Shown: one piece after another, positions 17,001 through 22,923 of the stretch
Layout of the letters: the number at the start of each line of letters is the position of its first letter
How positions within the stretch are numbered: position 1 is the first letter of the stretch
Source: Didymodactylos carnosus
Lineage: Eukaryota; Rotifera; Eurotatoria; Philodinida; Philodinidae
NCBI GenBank assembly: GCA_905250885.1
Contig: CAJNOQ010002719.1
Location: 1 to 22,923, forward strand
Length of the DNA stretch: 22,923 nucleotides
Reading direction: 5' to 3'
Made by a program: the position numbers and the translations under genes
The notes under the pieces: generated by a model
Told to the model about the DNA's origin: nothing
The model's database searches: none
What the model saw: the letters and a program-made list of their open reading frames with translations, nothing else

Positions 17001-17685
17001 TAATCTTAACAAAACATGACTGACTTATGGAACAGTAGGCTGTTATGTGGACAAACCATACTGATTATACATCAGAATTTGTTATCAATTATCTCTCCTT
17101 TATATAACCAAATGATATTTTAACAAATTAAAATGACTGCTGTTAATTTTTCAAACCTGTAAACTTTGATCTTCAACGGCAATTTTTATATATATAATAC
17201 TATTGTCCTGTTCAATACCAGAATCATCTTTTTCATCTTGATGGTGATTTATATGTTCATCAGTCTTATCAGTTAATGTCATTGTTGGTTCATCTGAAAT
17301 GAATAAATTGATAAAGTATAGGATGTTAGAAAGTAGAAGTAGAAGGTATTATACACACAAATTATGTTCATAGTGACACCTTTTTTTATCATATCATCTA
17401 CTATTTCACTTTTTTCTTATCTTCATATGTTTCTCTATCACAATAACGCACTTCTCAAAATTTCCTGTGCTATTATTGTTTTTGATGTTTAACGTTTATC
17501 AGCAGTCTATTCAAAATCAAAAATCTCTTAAAATTGTTTTATTCAATCAAGTCTATCCAATTATATATGATACATGTTTTATGAAGTTTAAATGATCATA
17601 CAATACTCAATGTTGTACACAATATTAGGATCGAATTACATAAGAATAATTTATACTTACTATTCGATGATTTAATAAAATACAT
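4756..17685 (-). CDS. SHANK: SHANK/ProSAP postsynaptic scaffold, 22 coding exons, 1353 aa, no SAM domain
   Basis: This multidomain scaffold is known in animals to link glutamate-receptor complexes (through GKAP/SAPAP and Homer) to cortical actin. The exons, in transcript order, are 17685-17661, 17293-17157, 14841-14770, 14703-14578, 14517-14455, 14080-13978, 13921-13770, 13639-13472, 13414-13298, 11772-11628, 11256-10981, 10914-10756, 10569-10474, 10416-10267, 10209-10091, 10024-9841, 9716-9684, 9412-9302, 8466-8292, 7943-7081, 6946-6416 and 5012-4756. All 21 introns are GT-AG and all phases join. The domains are Ubl-like SPN (about residues 40-140), ankyrin repeats (142-365), SH3 (488-546), PDZ (577-668) and a disordered tail. 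The first ATG (17685) has an in-frame stop upstream near 17742. The ATG at 17282 (Met13) has a better context and may be the real start. Vertebrate SHANKs are longer and end in a SAM domain, which is missing here. Family identity is certain; the first exon and some tail exons are less so. Confidence 0.95.
5013..6415. other. 1.4-kb last SHANK intron with a possible 22-nt cassette exon
   Basis: The intron has a minus-strand donor at 6415 and an acceptor at 5013. Inside it, 6058-6079 is bordered by TTTTCAG and GTAAGTTCC on the minus strand and would make a 22-nt exon. If included it changes frame and stops after six codons. Two plus-strand open frames (5360-5641, 5631-5819) have no recognisable relative and match the A/T-rich background. 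Confidence 0.4.
6416..6946 (-). CDS. SHANK: SHANK exon 21: tail with three NTPR repeats and a conserved AQKAAEKQARF block
   Basis: A 531-nt exon (residues 1093-1268, phase 1 on both sides). It opens with three 21-nt tandem units reading SSLNTPR, SSSNTPR and PSLNTPR, then Ser/Thr/Pro-rich sequence with SFPPPPSPTT. NFSSVIAQKAAEKQARF (1204-1220) resembles the SPFAAAIAGAVRDREKRLE block conserved in vertebrate SHANK tails. The acceptor is ATCTTTTAG and the donor ACAG/GTAAAG. Confidence 0.9.
7081..7943 (-). CDS. SHANK: SHANK exon 20: Pro/Ser/Gln/Asn-rich tail with YGTFRP and PPPPF
   Basis: This 863-nt exon (residues 805-1091) enters in phase 2 and leaves in phase 1. Short conserved SHANK islands sit in disordered sequence. 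They are YGTFRP (835-840, vertebrate YGTIKP), KKRSMVKKQSL (957-967, vertebrate K.MLVKQSNV) and a run of six prolines ending PPPPF (996-1002), which fits the PPxxF motif bound by Homer EVH1 domains. Poly-Gln (QQQQQ) and poly-Asn (NNNNNN) runs come from simple trinucleotide repeats. The donor is CAAT/GTAAGTT. A 93-codon plus frame here is a shadow. Confidence 0.92.
8292..8466 (-). CDS. SHANK: SHANK exon 19: EELDRTLAEYE segment
   Basis: The acceptor is the pyrimidine-rich TTACTTTTCTAG and the donor AAA/GTAAGTT. It encodes EELDRTLAEYEYGSTLNS and so on to SLSIKRGK (residues 746-804). The acidic EELxxxLAEYE piece may correspond to the TAELEEL segment after the PDZ in vertebrate SHANKs. The same frame stays open upstream to an ATG at 8503, but using it would break the junction phase with exon 18. 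Confidence 0.8.
9302..9412 (-). CDS. SHANK: SHANK exon 18: post-PDZ linker
   Basis: The acceptor is TTATAG and the donor ATAG/GTATTG, phase 1 on both sides. It encodes DSSKISSSSKLLRISNHPPF and then NYLYRSKNDGYINMVI (residues 710-745). There is no clear counterpart in other SHANKs. It is supported by splice sites and by the frame match with the exons on both sides. Like the microexon, it is a multiple of three and could be skipped. Confidence 0.65.
9684..9716 (-). CDS. SHANK: SHANK exon 17: 33-nt microexon after the PDZ domain
   Basis: It is flanked by TTTTCAG and GTATATGTG on the minus strand and is exactly 33 nt, phase 1 in and phase 1 out, so it can be skipped without loss of frame. With its neighbours it reads RRK-APILIRLPDPS-ADSS. 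Vertebrate SHANKs have a Pro-rich segment (RRRAPPPPKRAP) at the same place after the PDZ. A plus-strand frame of 63 codons over the same bases is a shadow. Confidence 0.65.
9841..10416 (-). CDS. SHANK: SHANK exons 14-16: PDZ domain
   Basis: The exons are 10416-10267, 10209-10091 and 10024-9841 (residues 548-697). The PDZ runs from about 577 to 668. RTVVLQRGKKGFGFVLRGSK carries the carboxylate-binding GFGF loop, then PTPSHPALQFLDIIEEGSNA and DKAGLKQNDYVLEINNMNVV, then MSHEECVNFIKKAGDTLALK. His647 is at the first position of helix B, as in vertebrate SHANK (VGHKQVV), which marks a class I PDZ binding S/T-x-hydrophobic C-termini such as GKAP/SAPAP. The long beta2-beta3 loop with PTP-HPALQ is a SHANK hallmark. 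The introns inside the domain are 57 and 66 bp. Confidence 0.97.
10474..10914 (-). CDS. SHANK: SHANK exons 12-13: SH3 domain
   Basis: The exons are 10914-10756 (residues 463-514) and 10569-10474 (516-546). YSRKRLYAAAPGRKCVCIKP matches the vertebrate KRKLYSAVPGRKFIAVK lead-in. Next come QGELTLKKGDIIEILSVG, EHGYLEGRSKDSEGWFP and SYHVQDI, the usual SH3 strands. Vertebrate SHANK has GGFWEG where this protein has HGYLEG, so the first Trp of the ligand groove is replaced by Leu. The ALYDY motif is also absent, as in other SHANKs. Peptide binding through the canonical groove is therefore doubtful. The second conserved Trp (GWFP) is present. Confidence 0.95.
10981..11256 (-). CDS. SHANK: SHANK exon 11: linker after the ankyrin repeats
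   Basis: It encodes residues 371-461. It opens PYRENPVINPKRRNIYIERR, matching the VPFRETPSYAKRRR start of the linker in vertebrate SHANKs, and then becomes Ser-rich and unconserved (LKSRSQSMPKLNG, SSRSSSPKSFS). SRSQSMP and similar Ser/Arg stretches look like basophilic kinase sites, but that is inference. The donor is GGAG/GTAGAA; an in-frame GTAG choice slightly downstream is possible. Confidence 0.9.
11628..14080 (-). CDS. SHANK: SHANK exons 6-10: ankyrin repeats
   Basis: There are five exons: 14080-13978, 13921-13770, 13639-13472, 13414-13298 and 11772-11628 (residues 142-369). Ankyrin signatures follow one another. They are NIKKFVDCIK...VVRYLERGFDPN, TPLTYAVDLEDP...MALVNGGAHLDYRT, NGQTPLHKAARDNKKAAI, LELGGSPNVYDGKQLTPLYY, ACRLGLVQHIENLLFYRADI, NTAGNTPLHVCAANNQ and EPCARVLLFRGADTTSVNKA. 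The block ACRxGxVQHxExLLFYxAD and the ExCARVLLFRGA sequence match vertebrate SHANKs almost residue for residue. In mammals this region binds alpha-fodrin and Sharpin. The last exon lies beyond a 1.5-kb intron but joins in phase. Confidence 0.97.
11773..13297. other. 1.5-kb SHANK intron between ankyrin exons
   Basis: Intron with a clean minus-strand donor (CAG/GTATATTG) and acceptor (TTTAAAG). It holds no exon I can support. A GC-richer patch at about 12990-13200 differs from the surrounding DNA and contains several CGACA-type units. Short open frames cross it on both strands but resemble nothing known. A CAGCCA/TGGCTG pair near 12730-12756 can form a small hairpin. Confidence 0.5.
14455..14841 (-). 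CDS. SHANK: SHANK exons 3-5: Ubl-like SPN domain
   Basis: There are three exons: 14841-14770 (KVLKFNLDDTVWSAKLKVLQ then HLLK), 14703-14578 (EVNDGLNFGLYSPPSNGRVG then KFLDESRCLRDYPLCQPVGYLE) and 14517-14455 (FIYKGRVHKTVHHVQKSINSK), parted by introns of 66 and 60 bp. They cover residues 55-141. They align with the vertebrate SPN region, with the conserved GLxxPPSxGRxGKFLDE block, the YP turn and the YLEF-YK-RV strand. In SHANK3 this domain packs against the ankyrin repeats and binds Ras-family GTPases. Whether the rotifer-like protein does the same is inference. All three exons start and end in phase 0. Confidence 0.95.
14911..15004. repeat. Left 94-bp arm of the Penelope-like relic
   Basis: It runs from TAGAATTGTAGAAATT to TTTCGACAAAATATT and is the exact reverse complement of 15302-15395. 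Its first three bases overlap the left copy of the 14-bp direct repeat. Confidence 0.95.
15019..15330 (+). pseudogene. Truncated Penelope-like ORF, region upstream of reverse transcriptase
   Basis: 103 codons start at an ATG 14 bp inside the left arm and end at a TAA in the right arm. The core (KLELDLRFLRTCKNENLIPK, then FVQFKFSNSRL and the later EIKFKK) has the pattern FLxxCxxxxLxPKFxxFK...EIxxKK that I recall from the segment ahead of the reverse transcriptase in Penelope-like and related retroelements. No catalytic YxDD block or GIY-YIG endonuclease is present. The piece is therefore an internally deleted remnant and cannot move on its own. The family call rests on pattern memory and is moderate. 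Confidence 0.5.
15302..15395. repeat. Right 94-bp arm of the Penelope-like relic
   Basis: Exact reverse complement of 14911-15004. It contains the stop codon of the relic ORF (15328-15330) and is followed by a 31-bp tail before the second direct repeat. Confidence 0.95.
15457..15589. repeat. Left arm of an older inverted repeat enclosing the MITE
   Basis: Imperfect reverse complement of 16915-17051. Strong blocks are CCTACTGTT, GTCAGTCATGTTTTGTTAA and ATATTTCTTTCAGATGATA, with a diverged middle. Identity overall is about 70-75% by eye. Confidence 0.8.
15967..16879. mobile_element. Mariner-type MITE, 913 bp with about 205-bp terminal inverted repeats
   Basis: The left arm 15967 to about 16175 and the right arm about 16678-16879 are reverse complements at about 88-90% identity. 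Exact blocks include TTTGGGATTGGCTTTGAGGA (with the reverse complement at the right) and GAAGAAAAAAGTACGATAC. The left end contains GGTGCAAAAGTAATTGC, which is the core of the mariner terminal repeat known from Hsmar1/MADE1-type elements (TTAGGTTGGTGCAAAAGTAA...). TA dinucleotides at 15965-15966 and 16880-16881 fit the TA target duplication of Tc1/mariner. The 500-bp interior has no transposase frame, so it is non-autonomous. Confidence 0.75.
16915..17051. repeat. Right arm of an older inverted repeat enclosing the MITE
   Basis: Partner of 15457-15589. It begins TTGACTATCATCTGAAAG and ends AGGCTGTTATGTGGA. Only 33 bp part it from the right TA of the mariner-type MITE. Confidence 0.8.
17157..17293 (-). 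CDS. SHANK: SHANK exon 2: acidic leader and first SPN strand
   Basis: The acceptor is TTTCAG and the donor CAG/GTTTGA. It encodes EPTMTLTDKTDEHINHHQDE and, further on, NSIIYIKIAVEDQSLQ. The last part aligns with the first beta strand of the SHANK N-terminal Ubl-like (SPN) domain (vertebrate pattern VVVRVGIPDLQQ). The acidic His-rich leader is not conserved. The in-frame ATG at 17282 is a possible alternative start that would give 1341 residues. Confidence 0.8.
17661..17685 (-). CDS. SHANK: SHANK exon 1, putative start codon
   Basis: ATG at 17685 opens MYFIKSSN, and the exon ends at a strong donor (GTAAGTAT on the minus strand). The last base plus AT of the next exon makes an Asn codon and keeps the frame. 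An in-frame stop lies upstream near 17742 if the transcript runs on. A splice acceptor (TATAG) also sits just before the ATG, so the exon could instead be internal with the real 5' end further upstream. Confidence 0.5.
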
Positions 17686-18509
17686 ATCTATAAACAGAAT
17701 ATAAACGGTTAAATCGAAATCTTTGTTTCGTTTTTATTAAAGACGATAGAAATAAAGAATGTTGTTGAATAAACATGTGCACACACACACTTTACTCATA
17801 AGTTTATATATCAATGAACGCGCCGCACATATACAACGTATTGAGAATCAAAATAATGTTTTTCTTTCACATTTCAAGATGTAAAAAGAAGAAAAAAAAC
17901 ATTTTAGTGCTTCTAAAGTAATGAGACGTTTTCATGGAAAGTAAGAACAACTTAGATATGACGACCAGACAAAAGTGTCAAAACAATAAAGGTTTACAAA
18001 ACTAGTTAAAAGCTATAGTCAGCTATCGGCCAGTCGAGTATAGTGCACCGATCATGTTGATCAATTAATTTGAGAAAATAAAAAAAATAAATGTTAATTT
18101 CTTTAGAAAATTGAATTAGTATTGAATACATTCGTCTCTGCTACACAGTCAAACTTCTTATGCAAGTAAAATAATCTGATTTAATTAAAAATTGATTTAA
18201 ACTGTATTTATTTAAAGAGTTGTTTAATTAAACGTTGCCACTGTTACTTCTTAATTAAGCATGTTAAAAATGGAAAAAAAAATGAAACAAAAGCGATCCT
18301 TTCACAGATCATTTCTCCCTCGCCCCCTTAATTTTTTTTTCTTTTCTTTTTCTGTTTAAATAGAAAATATTTGTTTGAAAAAAAACAATCAAATTTTGAC
18401 ATAAGTATTTAACTCTAACTAAAAATAGTATCAAAAAAGAACGAAAGTGTCTGCAAGAGCTTTTCAAGTTTCTATTAAACTTTATGACATGTTGTTCATC
18501 TCCACGTTC

Positions 18510-19190
18510 GAATAATATCAAAACTTCAGATCGAACTTTTATTTGGTTATCGAGAGACTGCAACGATCACAATCTTCACGTGAACCACCATGAAACTTTC
18601 AGGTTCAAGGAAATAGTTGAAAAAAGGTTGATTATTCAGGTTCGGATAACATCGGCCTATTACACGTTTTAACATCCTAAATCCTCAGAAAAATGTGATA
18701 AACATCGAATTACAGTAAGAATGAAAATTTCATAGTGACTGAAATAAGACTAGTTGACTTATAAGAAGTTCTTCTTTTATCTGTAGTTGTAGTCAACTGA
18801 CAGTAATGACGTAAAGCAGGACAAAGCTAGGTCATCAAAAATGTTGGGTTTTAATCAGTTTCAAGATATTCGTGGAAGTTTCTAATGTGCGAATCAAAAG
18901 TTTCTGCAAAGTCGAGCGCATTACATAAAAATGCTCTTTACACTTATAACCGTATATTCTGGTATTACTAAAAGCTGAACAATCAAGCTGACTAGTACAG
19001 AAGATTTAACTCAGACAACAATCCAAACTGACAATATTAAAGTGCTACAGAAATTTGGTATATATTTGCTTTATTTTCGAAGAGTTCGGAAGTTACGAAA
19101 CAAATTGAAGTTGTCTAGCTCTTTCTACTACCAAACTGCAACAATATCTCAGATCAAACTTTTGTTTGGTTGCGAGATAGATTCACTGCA
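18510..19190 (+). repeat. Pair of diverged similar segments (18510-18562 and 19140-19190)
   Basis: Both contain CAGATCRAACTTTTRTTTGGTT followed by a GAGA-type continuation (R = A or G). In one plus frame they read NNIKTSDRTFIWLSRD and NNISDQTFVWLRDR. The similarity at peptide level suggests two relics of one repeated coding element. I do not recognise the family, and stops lie close on both sides. Confidence 0.35.
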
Positions 19191-21275
19191 CCGAACACAA
19201 TGCTCATTCGATATTCCTAAAGTCAATACGAATTAAATCAAATCTGTACAAAGCAGACAAATAATTGCAAATCTCAACTAATTAATCATAACAGAGTTGG
19301 AACCGGATCGGAGAAAATCAAGCTATGTATTCAACAAGTAATGGGCTATATACGTGCATTCTATATACGTGTACATAGTAATTAGTCATTTATATTATTA
19401 GTTATTTATATTATTCATTTTCCTTTGTTTTTCTTAACTTTCTTTAAGTTGTTATGTTGCTATGCATTGCATATTGTACAAGGAGTAGAAGCTGTCAAAA
19501 CAAAGTTGATCGGGCTGAAGCCAAACTTTTCTATATCCAACCCGCAAGTCGATAGAATCGACTCGATACACTTCGGAGGTTGGTGTCAATAAATGACTTT
19601 ACTTCCACTACTTAAAGAGCTCTAAAAGACAGTTACAAAGGATGCGCAGTTTGTTTTAGTGCCGTAGATAACTAAAAACAACTACCTTTAGAAAAAAATC
19701 AAACTTTTTCTACCAGTTTTTATCTATTTACAAAAAATTTCAATCGGCCGTTAACGGTCGATCTGATTGTTTTTTAAACGGTTCCACCTCTGAATCATGA
19801 TGGTTGACTTGGCTAATATTTCCTTAATAATACTTCCACGCAAATCTGGCTAATATTACACGTGCTGAAAGCCGACCAAATATGAGTATGTGCCTCGTGT
19901 AGCAGCAGCACAAAAGTATAAAAAAGCTAACGTTGTATATACAGAGTTATATATTTCATCCGCAAACTAGGTTTTCTATATTTTACGTTTTAAAAATTAT
20001 AATTTATGATCACGTGAAAGTGGCTTTCAAGCTTGCTGAAATGACACAAGAAACAGCACACTAGCACTATTTGTTTCTTCACGACATCTGTCTTCCAGCT
20101 ACTCTCACGAACGGTGAAAAACACCCACTTATGAGCAAAATTCAAAATTAGTTTATGAATAGAGATTCCGACTAGTTTTGGGGTAGGAGAGCGGATACAC
20201 TTTGGTGGAAAGCGATAAAAAAAGATCTTAGCGAAAGTGATGAATGAAAAGACAAAAAAGTCTTTTAAAATTTATACGCTGCACTTTGTCGCGATAATGG
20301 CACAACCAAGATATTTTCAATACTTCGGCAAATCTCTACTGAGACAAAGTAAGGGTTAGGCATAAGCATAAAAATGGGTAGAACATTTTTCTGCGAAGGA
20401 AAGTGGTGGCAAAAATTCTGCAGGAAAGTTAAAATTTGAAGGGAGGTTGGCACCTTTTGCTCCTCTCATCAGAATCATAGTTCATGTATAATATTCAATG
20501 TGCCACAAGAACAGTGTCTCAAAGGCTTATTTTATAATTAGTGACTTGATAGAAACTACGTTGGGTAAGACTTCTGTTATAACAAATGAGAACTTTTACA
20601 TATTTTGGTATTACTACGGGACTGACATACTCAGATCTTGCCAGCTTCCAGTTGTATAATATTAGTCTGCATTGTATGGACGGAATACCCTGCAGAATTT
20701 TTATTTATTCAATTACTTTACTAAATCGTCATCTAAAGTTTATTTGGTCTACCATGAAACTATGAACAATCAGGTTATCAGAAAACTCTAAAAAAAAAAG
20801 TGAACAGTTTTCTCTTATCTGAATGTCTTTCTTCTATTTGGCTAATACAAGACGGTTTCTAAAGATGTTCTCCGCCTTAATCAGCACATATTTAATTGTT
20901 TATTTATGGAAAGCATTAATTTTCTTTTTACAAACGACACATTCTTTTTGTCACGTCATAAAACAGATTAGAGTGCAGGTAGAAACTATATGACTAATTA
21001 TAGTCTCAAAGCTATCACAGTTTAGTTTTCTTCAATAAATACAGACGTCACACACTCTTATATACAAGGTGAGAAAGCGAGTTGAGTTGTACGAGTAAAA
21101 TCTATACCTTGCACTTCTTTTTGTTTTTAGATATATTCTCAATACACATTAACACATGTTAAGCTGACCACAAACATAAAGTTAGAGAACAAGAGACAAT
21201 TGCGATTATCTCTTGTCATCGATGTGCAATCAGATCACTCAAACAAAATAAAATCTCATACATATCTATACACAC

Positions 21276-21292
21276 AGAGAGAGAAAGAGAGA
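21276..21292. repeat. GA-rich simple repeat
   Basis: A short AGAGAGAGAAAGAGAGA run after a CACAC stretch. It is a microsatellite with no visible role. Confidence 0.7.
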
Positions 21293-21764
21293 TTCTGATT
21301 GATAAATGAACTGTGGTATATTATGTGTTTTAGTAAACAAAACAAAAAATAAGGAAAAAAATAAATCATTTTCAATATGAAATATTACAAGTGAAACGAA
21401 TCAAACAGTGAGAATAAAATATCTTGCTATTTTATACCTGGCAGTAGTCGAGTTGTAGTAATTAAGCTAAATCCGATATCTTCCCTGCAGTTGACAAGCT
21501 TCTGATATGGTTACTCATCTCGTTACTAATCACCAACCATAGCTCTGGAGAGAAGACTAGCCTGACGCAGAACTCAAAAGGAGTTGCTTGTGTATTGGAT
21601 TACGACATCTAAGTAATATATGTTTAGTATCTTAACATTTGTTCTTATTTGAACAGACTGTATATACATTTTATACATATGATAGCTTCTTTACTTGACT
21701 GGAATTTTGTGATCAAAGATAACATACTAAAAGCAATTTAACACTTACTACTTGAGTGGAACAC

Positions 21765-21790
21765 TGTTGTTGTTGTTGTTGTTATTATTA
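21765..21790. repeat. GTT/ATT trinucleotide repeat
   Basis: Six units of TGT/GTT followed by ATT units, the same repeat type that in the SHANK tail exons gives Gln and Asn runs. Here it lies outside any frame I can support. Confidence 0.7.
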
Positions 21791-22923
21791 CTTAATTAAA
21801 AATAACTTTCTCTTTTTTGTTTTCATAAAGTCTCGGCACCTGTTTCATAATATCAAAAATTGTTCAACTGACATTCAACATATCTAAAACAAACAATAAA
21901 ATTACAAAAGCATATCATATAAGCCCACAAGAAAAATCACTCAAGAATCAGTGAAAAATTATTTAGAAGAGAAGACTGAACAGTCTAATCACTAGGCTAT
22001 TAAACGATTTATAATATTAAAAAAAAACGTTAATAACCGTAGTTGAGCATTCATTGAGTTTGATACATCGATATAATAGTTTTTATTTAATTAATATTTT
22101 CAATTAATTCTTTATTTTCTATTTGCATCTCAATATTCGAGACAATTTTATCACGTAAATAAACTACTATCTTCATTTTCTACAGATAAACCTTTTTTGT
22201 CTATAACATATACCTGCATGATAAAACTCAATATTGGATGATTTAAAAAATATGTTGTGAAGAATTTTAATTTATAACATGAGTGAACCATAAAATCTGA
22301 ATGATGAGAGAGAATGAGTTCGTTTTTCTAAGAAAAAAAAGTATATCGTTGAATACTTCACCTCATCAAAGTTAAATCGTCATTTCGTTAACCTCGACAA
22401 TGACTTATGTATAATCAATATTATTTATTTGATACAGATGTTACTAATGGATATAGTTCTATTAAAACATATCTTTATTAATATTATAACTTTCGTCATT
22501 TATTTTAAAAATAATTAAAATGTACTAAATCTGTATAGTCTCCATTCTCTTATTGTTTTAATAAGTAATTTCACGGAAAATATTTTTTATCAAATTTTTT
22601 GAAAATAACTGTATTACATAATTATGCTGTTACTTAGAGTATCGACATTATAAAAATATTTTCACATTTGAATACATACAGCAATGGGCAGAATAAAAAT
22701 TCATTCATAACATTCATTCTTCACTATCTATTATTCATAATCCATAATTGACCTTTCATTTTATTTTACATTTGTTCACTGTTGATGTATCTGTGTTTAA
22801 CTTGTACGATTAAAAAAAAACATCAATTAACAAAGCATAGCAGAAAAAATATTTTAATGAAAAGAGAGTCTGAAAAAGTGTATCAGAAGGGAAAGCAACA
22901 ATTGAGATCACATTTCTCTGGAT

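Larger units (their letters stand above)
14842..17156. other. 2.3-kb SHANK intron loaded with inverted-repeat elements
   Basis: This intron divides the first and second SPN exons. It holds a Penelope-like relic (14914-15426), an outer inverted-repeat pair (15457-15589 and 16915-17051) and a mariner-type MITE (15967-16879). Between them, 15600-15966 is non-coding with repeated CCCGAT/CCCGTC-like motifs and shows no exon. Confidence 0.8.
17690..22923. other. SHANK upstream region, no coding gene supported
   Basis: 5.2 kb of A/T-rich DNA. All open frames here are under 90 codons and none resembles a protein family. It probably holds any non-coding 5' exons and the promoter of SHANK, but I cannot place them. 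Structures seen are the palindrome GTTTAATTAAAC (18222-18233), a duplicated TATATACGTG near 19348-19372, CCGTTAACGG near 19747, an ACAAGAGA/TCTCTTGT hairpin (21189-21216) and simple repeats. A candidate minus-strand donor CTGCCAG/GTATAA lies near 21437, which could equally be a TATA-like TATAAAAT. Confidence 0.4.

Noticed and set aside
21189-21216. ACAAGAGA/TCTCTTGT hairpin
   Set aside because: An 8-bp stem with a 12-nt loop is expected by chance in a window of this size.
21425-21440. TATAAAATAG on the minus strand as a SHANK TATA box, or CTGCCAG/GTATAA as a 5' UTR donor
   Set aside because: Both readings are possible from the same bases and neither has support from a start site or transcript.

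Overview
The window comes from an AT-rich animal genome. It carries one large spliced gene on the minus strand and is otherwise intergenic or intronic DNA with several inverted-repeat mobile elements. The introns are GT-AG, many of them only 56-70 bp, and the protein is a metazoan postsynaptic scaffold. A Penelope-like retroelement relic sits in an intron. Together these fit a small invertebrate such as a rotifer (possibly bdelloid), but the species is inference; nothing here names it.

The gene is a SHANK/ProSAP orthologue. I joined 22 coding exons on the minus strand between 17685 (start) and 4756 (stop). Every exon has AG/GT borders, all junction phases agree, and the total is 4062 nt, giving 1353 residues plus a stop. 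The domain order is that of SHANK: an N-terminal Ubl-like SPN region (17157-17293 and 14455-14841), ankyrin repeats (11628-14080), a Ser-rich linker (10981-11256), SH3 (10474-10914), PDZ (9841-10416), and a long Pro/Ser/Gln/Asn-rich tail (9684-4756). The tail includes a 33-nt microexon and a PPPPF Homer-type motif. No C-terminal SAM domain was found in the exons or in the 4.7 kb downstream, which is the most notable difference from vertebrate, fly and worm SHANKs.

The 2.3-kb intron between the first two SPN-coding exons (14842-17156) holds a cluster of mobile elements. One is a Penelope-like relic with 94-bp identical inverted arms and a 14-bp target duplication. Another is a 913-bp mariner-type MITE whose ends read GGTGCAAAAGTAATTGC and which is flanked by TA. 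A third, older pair of inverted repeats encloses the MITE.

Downstream of SHANK, 1-4600 holds the likely last 22 codons of an unidentified plus-strand gene (3-71), a 200-bp snapback inverted repeat, a 353-bp foldback element and palindrome-rich DNA. Upstream of SHANK, 17700-22923 shows no gene I can support. It holds simple repeats, small hairpins and a pair of degenerate similar segments, and any SHANK 5' UTR exons and promoter would lie there.
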